A DNA stretch of 64,000 nucleotides. Source: Pochonia chlamydosporia 170 (taxonomy: Eukaryota; Ascomycota; Sordariomycetes; Hypocreales; Clavicipitaceae). The translations under genes were made by a program, and so were the position numbers. The notes under the pieces were generated by a model. The model did no database searches. It had not been told where the DNA came from and saw only the letters and a list, made by a program, of their open reading frames with translations. Positions within the stretch are counted from its first letter, which is position 1, and the number at the start of each line of letters is the position of its first letter. Below are positions 22,791-34,499 of the stretch, piece by piece. The stretch is taken from the NCBI RefSeq assembly GCF_001653235.2, contig NW_019154044.1, positions 682,001-746,000 on the forward strand, given 5' to 3'.

Positions 22791-23480
22791 ATGAAACAGC
22801 CAACGGAACCCCAGTGGGCGACAGTCAAGACCACACTACCCGGCGTCACTGTAAAGACCACACTACCAATCTATCCATATGAACCTCTAAATGAGCGACA
22901 GCCCATCAAGACCAGGCGCCTTCTAATACGACCCCTACGACCAAGCGACCTAGAAGCAGTCCATGTCCTGCGCTCTCAGCCAGAAGTCACAGCATGGTCG
23001 TCCAAGGGCAAGCCCAACGAGACGGTGGACGTAACCCGCCAAGAGCTAGAGGCAGCTCTAAGCAGAGACATTTACCAGTTCGCGATCTGTCTATCCAACG
23101 GCGATTTGATTGGAACGGGTGGCTCACATCGAAGGGAGGGAAACCTCGGCTGGCCTGTCATCAACTACGCAATTCGCCACGAGGCGTGGGGAAACGGGTA
23201 TGCTACCGAATTTCTTGCTGCGTTTCTTGATCGCTGGTGGTCATTGCCGAGAGAAATTGTCGATGTTCTGGTAGATAAAGACACGGTCTGCGGAGATGGT
23301 GAGATCAAAGAGGAGAGAGTGGTTGCGACAACGACTGATAAGAATGTTGCTAGCCAAAAGGTCATGATGAAGAATGGCATGGAACTGGGTAGGGTTTGGG
23401 AGGAAGATGATCGTTCTAGGCCCGGAGAGAAAGTGACAATGTACGGGTACATTGCGAAGCCTCCTGTGAAAGAGAAATAA
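22791..23480 (+). CDS. GNAT acetyltransferase, RimJ/RimL type
   Basis: A single exon of 229 residues. After a 40-residue N-terminal extension comes TRRLLIRPLRPSDLEAVHVLRSQPEV, the opening of the Acetyltransf_3 fold. INYAIRHEAWGNGYATEFLAAFLDRWW forms the acetyl-CoA-binding motif A, and NVASQKVMMKNGMELG forms motif B. The substrate is unknown. The N-terminus contains two similar short segments (KTTLPGVTVKTTLPIYPYEP), a small internal duplication. It faces a second, different GNAT gene on the other strand 104 bp away. Confidence 0.85.
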   Translation: MKQPTEPQWATVKTTLPGVTVKTTLPIYPYEPLNERQPIKTRRLLIRPLRPSDLEAVHVLRSQPEVTAWSSKGKPNETVDVTRQELEAALSRDIYQFAICLSNGDLIGTGGSHRREGNLGWPVINYAIRHEAWGNGYATEFLAAFLDRWWSLPREIVDVLVDKDTVCGDGEIKEERVVATTTDKNVASQKVMMKNGMELGRVWEEDDRSRPGEKVTMYGYIAKPPVKEK

Positions 23481-23584
23481 CACTGTCTCGCGATATGCTT
23501 AAGAGCTGTAAATAATACCACCTGATTGTTCATCATCTATGTCTAATGCGCGATGAATGCCGATGTCGCTCTAACAGCAATAGT

Positions 23585-24127
23585 CTATAGTTGCTTCTCC
23601 AAAACCACAAAGTGCAAATCTTCCCGCAACGCCTTTCCATTAACGAGGTGCGCATATGGAAACGGCTTCGTCCTGTCCGTCAACGTGTAACCCCTCCGAA
23701 CGTACCAGTCAATCAGCTCTTTTCTCGTCCAAATGACCAACATCTCCATCAGTCGTACTCCAAGCTCATCTCTAGCCATGGTTTCCGCCTCGGCAAGGAT
23801 TCTTTTACCCAGTCCACCAGCCTGTCTGGTAGGATCTACTGCGAAAAGACCAAAGTATCCAATTCCGCCTTCTTTGCCTTCAATCTCGCAGCATCCCGCT
23901 AAAGCACCAGTCTCATCATGTGCGACGAGCACCAGTCCGTTCTTCTGGTTGATCTTCTGGAGGACTCCTGCTTCGTCGATGCGCTCATCCTCAACTAGGT
24001 CTGCTTCCGTTGTCCAGCCTGTGCGACTTGAGTCTCCCCGGTATGCTGACTGGACGAGAACCTTGACGTCTCTCGCATCTCTGTCCACGGCCTTGCGGTA
24101 TGTGAGGATTGTTGCTGCTGAGCCCAT
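23585..24127 (-). CDS. GNAT N-acetyltransferase
   Basis: A single exon of 180 residues starts at the ATG at 24127 (MGSAATILTYRKAV). LVLVAHDETGALAGCCEIE and YFGLFAVDPTRQAGGLGKRILAEAE show the core strands and the Q/RxxGxG/A acetyl-CoA loop. WYVRRGYTLTDRTKPFPY is the usual C-terminal motif. Small-molecule or protein acetylation cannot be told from sequence. It is not closely similar to the convergent GNAT gene, so the pair is not a recent duplication. Confidence 0.85.
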   Translation of the reverse strand: MGSAATILTYRKAVDRDARDVKVLVQSAYRGDSSRTGWTTEADLVEDERIDEAGVLQKINQKNGLVLVAHDETGALAGCCEIEGKEGGIGYFGLFAVDPTRQAGGLGKRILAEAETMARDELGVRLMEMLVIWTRKELIDWYVRRGYTLTDRTKPFPYAHLVNGKALREDLHFVVLEKQL

Positions 24128-24806
24128 TTTTGTCTAGTGCTTGCGTGAATAAGGTTGTGTACCGGGCGTCAAACGTTGGTTCAGGGGTGTTGGTATCGAT
24201 GAGTGTCTGGAAAGGATACGGATTCTGAGTTGTATTTAAATATGAAATGCTTTGCAAGCCGTTGTTGACGCTAAAAAATGGCGTTGGGCTCCTCAATCCG
24301 GCCCCGGTTTCGGTTGAAAGGCGTGGATGGACCCCAAACGTTGACAATTTTGACATGATTCAGACTCCACTTGTTGCCGATGCCATGTCGGACTTACCGG
24401 CCGCCACCGAAGATTCGTCATCTTGGACATGACTTGTGTTTAAAAACTGTCAAGGGTGAAAGAGGTAATCAGCCCTATGAAAACGAGTGTGAGAAATAAC
24501 CACTGATTAAACTTGGCCCGTTCGTGATCAATAGAATCGAGCAGTAACCAGTCGAAACGAATCACCAACGTCGTTTCGCATGACGACCAGCCACACAGCC
24601 AACACTGAAAGCTCTGTTAAAGTAATGCCAGGTAAATTCATGGGCAAAAGCATAGGATACCAAGAAACGAGTATATTGTCACTATGTCCACCGAAACCCT
24701 ATAATAATACAAACCGGCCACGGGTGTCATTGAATGTACTTGTCCAACGGTAATTACAGTAAAGTTTACAAGCTTTTGCATATACCTTCACAACCACAAC
24801 TCTGGT
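24128..24806. other. Intergenic region between GNAT and RGS genes
   Basis: No gene is supported. It holds the 5' region of the GNAT gene and the 3' region of the RGS gene. Confidence 0.5.
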
Positions 24807-26706
24807 TCACCTCCTGCTTCGGCGACCGCGTACAAAGCTAATAATGGACCGTCCCTTCTCCGTAGAGTCATCCATCTCAAATGACGTTCGACGATCTTTG
24901 ACAAACTTGGGCCACGTGTTCGTGAGAACAAGGTACTTGATATGCTTCTCCGCATCGTCAAATACAGTCTCGTCAAAGGCCTCGGGGACTTCGCCCCAGA
25001 ATTGAACACCGTCCGAGCAGGACGTTCCTTGTGTGCCGCTCTTTTCGGAGACATTAGATGACGCCGCATCGGATGATTTGGTCACAGACATGGGGAAATT
25101 GAAGGGTGTCGCAGGGTCAACTTCACCCTTGTCGCCGTACAATGTTCGAGCAGATGCTTCGAAGACGGCCTCCAATTTTTTGAGCTCATTCGATGAAATG
25201 TTGATGGGAAACTCCGCGTCCTTGATGCTTATAAATTGGGCGTAAACACGAAGAGCGCCATTGAATCTCTCACGCACAAGCTCCCTTATGGTGCTCTTAA
25301 CCACGCCAGAATGAACTGATTGGGGTAACGAGGCCTTCCATTCGGCCACACTGGTAAGAAAGGCGATGTTTTCGCCAGAAAAGTCGCGAAGAGATGAAAA
25401 TTCTTGCAGAGGAGTCGGGTTGCGCTCCAAGACGTATTCAAGTGCGCTCATGGTGAGGATACTCTCTTGCGAATCAGTTGACTTGACAGAGCCGTTGCTA
25501 GACTTGCGACCGCTCATCAACGAGTCGACGGCGGTAGATGCCGTATTCACGGTCTTGGTACTACCACCAGTCACTTTATTCTTACTCTCCCATTGCGCAA
25601 TGGAGTCAAGAGTCTCTTGGCGGAGATTGGTGGCACGCATGACTTCCCAGCACGGTAAGAAGACCGTCAAAACTTCAAGGGCAACAATGGAGATGCAGAT
25701 CCTGTGAACAAAAGATCAGTTGGCGAACCTTATGCTGTATAAAGGATGAGGACATACCATTGAGGAGGCAAGAAATACCTGTTGACAGGTTCCATGGCGG
25801 GGACATAAAGAGCAATGAGCCACATGGGGGTTGCGTGTAATCTAACAACTATTATTAGCCATGTTTGCGGTGACAAACGTTGGTCAGGGACTCAGGAGAG
25901 CATGCTTACCCAGCAACAGCACAACCAACGGTTTGGATTCTCCAGCCATGGGTGTCGTTAATGTTCCGAGATTTCCAAAGGATACAAGGAGCGACAACCC
26001 AGGCCCAGACAAACTGCCAGAAGATACCTGGCCACCACTCCCAACCTCGACCCATTTCTACCTTTTGCTCCATTTCGGTGCCATATACTTCGGTGCCGGG
26101 GATGCCCCATCCACTGTGCCATTTGCGAGAAATCAACCACATGAGGACGGTGAGGAGCAGCTGTTTAACAATGTTAACATGTTTCATGATGGACTGTAGG
26201 TTGTTGATTTCGACAGTACTAACCTGGATTCCCATGCCGAACCCAACAACCGTCACCATCTTGGTCGTATAGTTGAGGCTCTTGAAGCGATTATAGATGC
26301 CCATGTTCCTCCTCGAGCTAACCGGTGCATCAACTTGGCGGTGGAGATACTTCTTTTGGGCTTTGGCAACATAGAGGAACCGACTGTTGGATGCGTGGAA
26401 AAGGGCAATGCCAAGGGGCAAGTAGGTTCCCATGATCCAGAACTCGCAATCACCTGGGACCAGGGCCCCAACAACGTATCCCAACTGGACCGAAAAGAAG
26501 TATAGGTGAAGCAACACCACAGCCGCGAGAGACAGCCCAATGCCTCGTATGCGCAGGATAGGTGTATTGCGCCGATAGATCAAGTATGCCATGCCACAAA
26601 GCAGCACGCAAGTCCATACACTGGCCCATATTATCCACCAAATGCCGACTTTGTCGAGGTTGATTTCCTCCTTGGAACCCGCCGTCAATCCTAGTTCGGA
26701 TCCCAT
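24807..26706 (-). CDS. Seven-transmembrane-type RGS protein
   Basis: Exons 26706-26224, 26160-25910, 25841-25758 and 25701-24807 give 570 residues. The N-terminal half has about seven hydrophobic spans, including [51 protein letters not shown] and [15 protein letters not shown]. The C-terminal half holds an RGS domain from about residue 330 ([55 protein letters not shown]). RGS domains speed GTP hydrolysis by G-alpha subunits, and membrane RGS proteins of this type in fungi act in conidiation, stress and virulence signalling. A serine-rich segment separates the two parts. Intron 1 is 63 nt and in frame. Confidence 0.88.
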
Positions 26707-29700
26707 GGTGATTGGATAGGATGAAAGAGCGATCTATGTTTGCAGGTGAGCGAGAGAACTTGGCCGAATGGACTAAGCGCAGGCTATATAAAGAAAGCTC
26801 AAAACCAAGGCCCGAATGCTCATGGGATGTTTGCCAATGTCTTGTCTCGCTTGACTGCTCGTCCCAGCGGAGACACAATAGACATGAAGGTTTGTTCCTC
26901 ACACCGTTGGCTTCTAGCGCTTGCGTAGCCGTGGAGGATACGGAGCACAGGCCATGCGAGATGATTAATTCACCTAATGCCAAGGCGGTTGGAAGCTGTT
27001 CAAGTAGAGTTGTTGTTCCTCATATCGTAGACATGGATCTTGCGTCAGTTTAGTTCAAGAAAAAAGCAAGATGAGGAAGGGGAGATAATAAAGAAGGGAA
27101 CAAGCCTGGGAAGCAGAGAGCCAGGGAGGTATTGGAGAGTGCATAATCGCCGGGTGAGACTGCAGCCCGATTTCAGCAAAACGGGCTGACCTTGGCTGAA
27201 TGGCGTATGCTATTTTCTCCTGTCGAACAAGCAGGGTGTTCCGAGAGCCCGCTGCAACTCCCCCGGGCGCCCATCCATTCTCACCTCCCTCTTTCCTTTG
27301 TTTCCCGGCTCCGTAACTTGAGTTTCTACTCCGTACTTTGAGAGGGGACGTGGAGTTGCAGAACGGCAAGCCCTTGCTTCCCGCCCCAGCCAACATGAAT
27401 GGCCCGCAACCCGGATGGCTGATCACCTACTGGTGGTGGCTTGTCTCACATGGAGCAACAGGCTCGATCACAAGTAACGGCATGCGTTGCTTCCCAGCCT
27501 GAGACAACCGTGGCTCACAGATCAAAGCTAATCGTTCGGTTGCTTGTGCGTGGATCAGGGGACTAGGTTTGTGCTCAGTCTGGTCACAGTGAGTGGCCAA
27601 ACTAGTTGCTAAGAGAGACATAGGTCATAGCACATATTAATACATAGCAATCAGAATATCTAATGACGGAATCGATAATTATCGGCCGCAATTCACGAAC
27701 TGACTGACTGGAGGTTTGCTGGCACGACCATGTTGATGGTACCCCTGACCTCACAACTCCACACGACCAGGTACTTGCCATCACAGGCCATCCTGGCCGA
27801 GGGGAAACGCTAGGGTTGGCAGCCTTTGGCAAGGGTCCCCTGTGCGAAGCGATTGAGATGCCGTCCCTGTCACAAACTCAGTATTCGTTCTAGCCAGGGA
27901 ACCATACCCACAACTGAGCGCCCTACGGATACACAAATTATCTGATGAATGATGGTCTACCTCCACCAAGGCCGCACCAGCTCAATCAACTCTGCTCCCA
28001 AGTGGGCTCAACTTCTCCAAAGCAGGCTTTGTTCCAAAGTAAATGACTTCATTGAGCTGCCATTACCCAGTTCAGTATATCCGCCACACATCATGTTGAG
28101 ACGGTGGCGTCCGAGCATCATCGGACGCTATAGCACCTGAGGCTAGTTTAGCTCTTCCACGGCCTAAATAGCCAAAACTGTAGTAATAGTACTCGGCATG
28201 CTATCACATCTAAAACGTACTATCGGATTTGCATTATCACATTGCACGGCCTGGAAGGATATCCGTTTTCGACCGTTCTGCGAGCCGTTATTATGACGGT
28301 GCCATCTGTCCCCCGGTTTGAGCTATGTTGTCGGGAGAACAAGAAGTACAGTAAACGGCTTGTTTCTCGGTAAATGCAATAATGTCTCAGACTCCCCGCG
28401 GCCGTTGGCTCCGATGTGTATTACCACGTCAGTGTGCCCTGAAATACGGAGTAGGCAAATGTAATTCAAGGCAGTTCTCCAGAATCGTCTCCATGCCCAA
28501 ACTGATCAGGCTGCTCACCTGAGCTTTCCAAGTACAACCAGAAAATTTCCAGGATGTAGACTATTAACTGCCTCCAGGATAGAGTTGACGTGCTCGAATT
28601 CATTTTAAAATGTTCCAAAATCACAGCGGACCGAACCCCGTCGTTGCCGCAACCCATTGTCTCACCATCCCTTGGTTGAGGCCCGAACACCTGCCCCATC
28701 CGAGCGGTCGCTTACATTCTAGTTTGCTACCGGCCGCACCTGATCATAAAATTCAAGAGCAACAGAGCAAATAGCGGAGGTTCAAGAATGGTGTCTTGTA
28801 ATTAGTAAACCTCCGTTTGGGGACCATGACATTCGTTTGCTAATTTGTTTTACACTAATCTTGTTCGGTCCCAACTGAAGTAGACACACAGTATTGGGCA
28901 GTTGCCTTACAGGATTTTCACGTACATTGCTTCATCCCGTAAATAAACATCCGGATTTGGCCAAGGCGTCTCAACGGTTTCCGATTGACTCCCCGGAATT
29001 GCCTACCGCTTGGCTTTGACGCCAACCCCATAGCAAAGAAAAGCTTTGCTCAACCTTGGGTCTAATTGGGCTGTGCACAGCATGACTTGATCTGAGGCTG
29101 GGGTACGCTTTGTCTGCGCCTGTTCCAGTATTAGTTAGATTGTTCTAAAGCGTCTCGGAAACTCAGCCGGGCTAAAGCGTAATACTGCATATGATTCACT
29201 CCTACGCAGAAGATTCCTTGAGAAAACTCTGACTCTGGCAGACCATTGACGTCAATATATGGAGTACTCCGTACAAAAAGCAAAGCCTCTGGATAGTTGG
29301 CGGCAAGGGCGTTGACGGGTTCTTGGCTGCAAGGTTGACCTTGAATTGGCGCTAAAGTGATCAATCAGCCAAGTATAGAAGATTGCGCTAACTCTGCCCT
29401 GGCATGAAAACAGGATCGATCTCAGCCTTCCCAGAGGGTATCAAATTTGCCGTAAACGCGAGTGATTTTTGGTCTTGTGTCTTTTACGTTGCAGAAACAG
29501 TCGTCGAAGACCCAACTTGGAACTGAACTTTCGGGCAAACTGACGAGTCAATTGGCAATTCGGGAATTGAGTGAAGAGGAATTACTTTGAACTTCACCAG
29601 CGAACTCGTGCCACGCTGACACAACAAATCGATTGCCTGGTTGGCTCGTTACCTGCCTAAAAAGCCTCCACCTACCTTCAGTGGCTTGGCGAACCCTGGC

Positions 29701-31902
29701 ATGAGTGTGCAAGGGTCGGGACGATGAAATCTTCATAGATATTGCGATAAGTGACTGCTCTCTCTCAAGTTGAGAGTTACAGCATGTCACAACGGCTCTG
29801 CTTCCGACCGGTTCCACTCGATAATAGATGCTGTCTACGTACATGTATCAGTTGAACACGATAATTACGGTAACCCGTGCCAATACAGCTTGTGACCTTT
29901 TACATGTTGCCTGCAGGAACATGAGAATCGAGCAGGGGAGGAGTGGGTGAGGGGAAATTGGCCAACACAACATTGACGCAGTATTGCATATCTAATGCAG
30001 CTCGGCGTTGGATATTGCCAACCGGCCTGCACGAGTTTGATCATGGGCTCTACTTTGGCTTGTTACCTGATTATCTGAGTGACATATTGAGTGCAAATTG
30101 TTAATCTTGTTACCCTGTCACCGAATGAGCCCTGGGCATATCGATGGACTTTACTCCGTACTCTGAAGTCAGACTTTTGTAGTTGCTTCGTTCCTCGCAT
30201 TTCTTAATCCAGTGTTCCACCCATTGTCAAAGTATGACCAAGTTTTTTGTGCAGTGTCACACTGTTGGGTGCTCGGACAGCAAGCGCCGTTGTCCAACCC
30301 CGGACGAACTGCGAACGAGGCTTTGCTACTGTCTGACCATCAACTGTTCTGTGACCAACATGCATTTGCATGGGCTAGACACCATATGGCCAACGGCTCG
30401 GCTGAATTGTTCCACCGCCACAAAACATGGAATGGTCTGTTTGACCTGGTCGCGTACATCTTGTCGCTCATCATCTACCTCGTGGGCTGTTAGGTGGCCG
30501 TGTCCTCACGATGCGCTCAAGCCGCCGGCGTCCTATGGTAACCAACACCCATTGTCCGTTCGGAGACATTGCAAATCTCTAAGAATAGTTTTCGTTGCAA
30601 GTAAATTTCCTGCTGTTATTCCAACAGAGTTTAAACCAGGGCGGACTTCTTAGCAGCTTGAGGTAGCCAGAGGGTATGCATTGACAATCGTGACGAAGAG
30701 TGTTTGCTTCCCCAATTTCTGGCCCGCACAGCCTGTCTCTGAATGCTGTCTTTCATTCTATAACCTAGCTCGGACGTCAAATGTGATCAAGTTACGACAC
30801 AGGCAAACACATATAGTATTATCCACCTATGCACCGGAAGAACGTTGCGCCCGCTTTAGCCAAGGGATCAGATCTATCAGCTCTGAGTCCTCGAGGGCAT
30901 CATGACAAATAGGTCTGTGTTATGTCAAAATCTTCGCTTGCCTCGCGGGTTGAGCAAGACCCGCGAGGTGATCTTGGTCAAAGGCACACCCAGGTACCAG
31001 GTAAAGCTAGAAACGAGAAAAAACCAACTTCTCATAACTCATATGTATAATTCATTCGAGCGTATTTCCTGAGGCAGATTCTTGATAGCCAAGGTGGAAT
31101 CCCAGATGCAGGAGTTGGTACTTTGTTAGGCCTCCTGTTACGCTTGCTGTGTTGCACTGATCATCTCTCAACGTCATGATCTCGAAACACAACATTGGTT
31201 CGACTACAAGTCTGCTGGAAGAATTGTAATTATACCGGTAACAAAAACTTAATTTTGTAGTTGCATTATCTATAGAGCTGTACCTGGAGCTTTTTGTCCA
31301 AGTCTGTTGCCTCACAACTCCGTAAACTGCACTACCCTAGAGAGAAGCAGGACTACAAAATTTAGAAGAAAGCGTCAACGATGGACGATGTTTATCTCAA
31401 GAACAGGATGGTAGCGTGTTTTCAATGGTTCTACGTAAGGATTGTGTTCTATTACGCGTGTTTCGCCTAATGCCTGAGCGAATAATGAAAATGCTTCAGT
31501 CTTAGGGTGCTGGTGCAGCTACCCCGATGCAGTGTGATGCTGAGTGTCATTCAATGGACTTTTGTATTCTCTCCGGCAAACAGAACCATAATCATAGTGA
31601 ACGAATCTTACTTGCGTAGACCTTAGGCGTCATTTGTCGAAGCAGACGGTAAATCAACCACATCTTTGTCAATGGCAAAGGGCGGCAAATGGCACTTCAC
31701 ATTACTGGAATGCGCACCCACGACCGCGAAGCGGCAATGGAGTCGCTACATTGGCTAAGATTATCATACACTATGAAGAATCGGTGTGCATTTTGAGGTG
31801 ACAACTCGAATTTAATATTTGTTATTTTGTGACGTGTCCATGGTCCACCTCATCATCACCTGGCATAGCAGCACCAGCTTCACGCCCAACCAACCCATCT
31901 AT
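26707..31902. other. 5.2-kb gene-poor region
   Basis: I find no family match, no splice-supported gene and no transposase. It contains four of the window's five TACTCCGTA/TACGGAGTA motifs and one perfect hairpin (30941-30968). An open frame near 30212-30490 on the plus strand has no recognisable similarity. Non-coding RNA or decayed repeats cannot be excluded. Confidence 0.5.
30941..30968. other. Perfect GC-rich hairpin
   Basis: CCTCGCGGGT, an 8-nt loop, then ACCCGCGAGG form a 10-bp stem. It lies in gene-poor sequence and its function is unknown. Confidence 0.6.
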
Positions 31903-32442
31903 CTATGCACTCCCCTTGCAGTTCTGTTCAGAAAACGAGTTCTTAGCATCCGCAAGAACATCAAGAATTCCCTGTGCAACCTGAGTTGCAACATCTTGAG
32001 CGACTGGCGGGACCTTGGAAATGGTCGCCTTGGTAAGAGCTTGACTATCCGTATTGATGGTGTCAATCTGCTGTCCGACCACTCCGCAGAGTCCACCTTG
32101 TTCGATCTGCTGCTTCTTGCCCTTGAGATCGTCAACAAGGGTTTGTGCATGTGCCTCGAGTGATTGAACCGGTTTGATGATTCTGATGGTCTCAATGAGC
32201 GTCAAAGGTGTAGACCCCGAGACCGTGTTGGTACCGGTGGTGATGGAGGAAATGAGCTTGTTGGAAGCATCCAGAAGCGGAGCAAGATCAGAAGACCAAG
32301 CCTTGACAACAGTATCAAGGCCGTCGATGCTGGTCTGGACTGAGGTGAAGACATCTACAACTGTCTTGAGATCGCGCGGCACGACATAGCCATGCGTCAG
32401 GGAGGCAACTCCGAGCAAGGTGATGGAAGTGGTAACCTTCAT
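31903..32442 (-). CDS. HsbA-like hydrophobic surface-binding protein, copy 1
   Basis: A single exon of 179 residues. A signal peptide (MKVTTSITLLGVASLTHGYV) is followed by an all-helical body with the HsbA pattern: VVDVFTSVQTSIDGLDTVV, ISSITTGTNTVSGSTPLT, and a C-terminal KVPPVAQDVATQVAQGILDVL. The mature protein has two cysteines. HsbA of Aspergillus binds hydrophobic surfaces and recruits cutinase-type enzymes. It is the closest relative of the copy at 34500-35054. A TTATAATA element lies about 110 nt upstream of the start on the minus strand. Confidence 0.88.
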   Translation of the reverse strand: MKVTTSITLLGVASLTHGYVVPRDLKTVVDVFTSVQTSIDGLDTVVKAWSSDLAPLLDASNKLISSITTGTNTVSGSTPLTLIETIRIIKPVQSLEAHAQTLVDDLKGKKQQIEQGGLCGVVGQQIDTINTDSQALTKATISKVPPVAQDVATQVAQGILDVLADAKNSFSEQNCKGSA

Positions 32443-33405
32443 ATTTGCGACAACACGAAGCAGTTAATACTTTTTTGTTAAAAGGAGGCCGCTTGAGCTT
32501 GTAATTGGAAACTATTGCAGTTGTTTGAGTATTATTTGTGTATTGGAGACACGGTTATTATAAGTGATTCCGGCCTATGCTTCATGGTGCCTCCAGATGG
32601 ACTGGCTCGCTCGTAGCATACGAAACGAACCTCTCTTAGAAGATTGAATACAATTATTCCGAGCTTTACGGTAGTTCTGCCGACACATGTTTTCGGCACA
32701 TGTTTCCCCACATGTGTCGTCTGAAGTTGCATGACTATCCATGTGTGCCTGGACGTCAAAGTTGCATCGTGGGTACGGGTTGGGGCTGATGCACGGATGG
32801 CATCACGACTTCATAAGTGACGATAAATCCAAGCTATGCCTAAACTGTCAGAGAATTCCAGGTGCAATTCCTTGTTTGGGAAGCTGAATGGTGAATGTCT
32901 TACTAGCCTCCAACCATTCGCGCAAAATGGTCTGTCACATGCAGCGTAACATTGCCACACATTTGTTCTCGAGCATCTTCATTTTGTGACCATGCTTTAT
33001 CGGTCAACCACCTTTTCTAATGTACGGAATACCTGGGAATTAACTCTCACCGTGTACACAGCACGTCAATTATTGCACAATAGCCAAAATGTTGAGACCC
33101 GAGGCACACAAGTCAATCCACATGGGTTGAACACATGAAGGTCAGGAGTTGAACATTTGCTCACCTTGTAACCAATGCCACTTGCCGGCCATCAATGCCA
33201 ACAGAGAGAAGTCCTGGCCCTCTATGGAAGGAATAACGGTTAACTGTGAAGCCTAGACCACACTGGTCTTATAAATGCAGCTGTGATGTCCTCACAATGA
33301 AGTGAAAGTAGACTCGTCCCCTAAGTAGTACATCGATATAATACTACCACTCGTTCTCGCACTCCATAAACTCCTGAACCTGAGAAAAAACAGATCCAAG
33401 TCAAG
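32443..33405. other. Divergent region between HsbA-like copies 1 and 2
   Basis: Promoters of both flanking genes are expected here. TATAAA at 33270-33275 fits copy 2. No gene was seen. Confidence 0.55.
33270..33275 (+). promoter_or_regulatory. TATA box of HsbA-like copy 2
   Basis: TATAAA lies 136 nt before the ATG at 33406, in an otherwise non-coding stretch. Confidence 0.5.
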
Positions 33406-33927
33406 ATGATGCTCCTCAAGTCAATTGTGCCTGTCGCTTTATTCGCTGCGACAGCTGTGGCAGATGTCACCAGCATCAACAATGCACTCCTCACGGTTAC
33501 CAAGGACTTGATAGCCTTGAACTCGACCTTGGCCAACTTCTCGGGTGATCTGTTTGCCGCAATCCCAATCCTTGGGGCGTCTCTCACCTTGGAAAATGCC
33601 ATCAAGGCCGGAACCAAGACTGCCAATGCTTCCCAGCCTCTCAACTTTGACGATACACTCATTATCGCCCAGTCCACCGCTGATTTGGCTGAGGATGCAA
33701 CTTCGTGCATCAACACACTTATCAGCGTCAAACCAAAGTTTGACAAACTCCTTGTTGTGACTCCCATTACTCTGGGGATTACAAAGGATTTGCGAAAGTT
33801 GACGGCAGCTTTTGCCACTGCAATTATTGCCAAGGTGCCAGCAAATTTTCAGGAAGTTGCCAAGCAGCTGGTTCAGGGAATTGATGACGACTTTGCTCGC
33901 GGGATCAAGGCTTACGGAGGCAAGTAG
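33406..33927 (+). CDS. HsbA-like hydrophobic surface-binding protein, copy 2
   Basis: A single exon of 173 residues. Signal peptide MMLLKSIVPVALFAATAVAD is followed by the helical HsbA-type body (ALLTVTKDLIALNSTLANF, TLENAIKAGTKTANAS, AKVPANFQEVAKQLVQGID). It has one visible cysteine in the mature region, unlike copies 1 and 3 with two, and it is on the opposite strand. It is the most diverged of the three. Secretion and surface binding are inferred from the family. Confidence 0.85.
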   Translation: MMLLKSIVPVALFAATAVADVTSINNALLTVTKDLIALNSTLANFSGDLFAAIPILGASLTLENAIKAGTKTANASQPLNFDDTLIIAQSTADLAEDATSCINTLISVKPKFDKLLVVTPITLGITKDLRKLTAAFATAIIAKVPANFQEVAKQLVQGIDDDFARGIKAYGGK

Positions 33928-34499
33928 GAGAGTTGGTCTCTCCACGAGAGAGTAGGAGCTGGGGATGAGCAACAGGAGATAATATATGATACGTAAATAG
34001 TCCATATCGAATATTTAAGCCAAATCCTGTGTTGTTGGAATAACCTCCCAGTCTCCTTCGCCTTGGTACCTACGCTCGTTAGCTTTTCCTCTTGGTGCAC
34101 CATGGATTTGCCACAAGTCTCCTGCAAGGGACTACGAGGTGTGCGTGACTGATATACCATCTACCATCCACTAAGTTAGCTATATATAAAATATGGGCAT
34201 GTTGAAGCCGCCCCAATAGCTTGCACAGAGATCTCTTGAGCTCTTGGTTGCGTAACTGACGAAACGGCATGCTATCTCTCGGAGGTATCTGGAACACTTC
34301 GAAGGCCTTAATAAAAATAGTAATGAACCAATTATGGTAGATATTGAAGCGTAATATTAGAAGTTTGCACCATCTTTGACAGTCCAAGTCGAGTACTAAG
34401 CTAAATATCTAGATGAACATTTGGCACCTCCATTCCATGCGTGGGTACACAGTAAACGCCACCATCACGACGAATACATGCCAAGTCCATTTGGGCCAT
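33928..34499. other. Intergenic region between HsbA-like copies 2 and 3
   Basis: Convergent gene ends flank it. No coding or structural signal was recognised. Confidence 0.5.

Noticed and set aside
30183..30653. Two overlapping plus-strand open frames in the gene-poor region
   Set aside because: There is no recognisable domain, no splice-supported extension and no promoter signal. Cysteine-rich composition alone is not enough.
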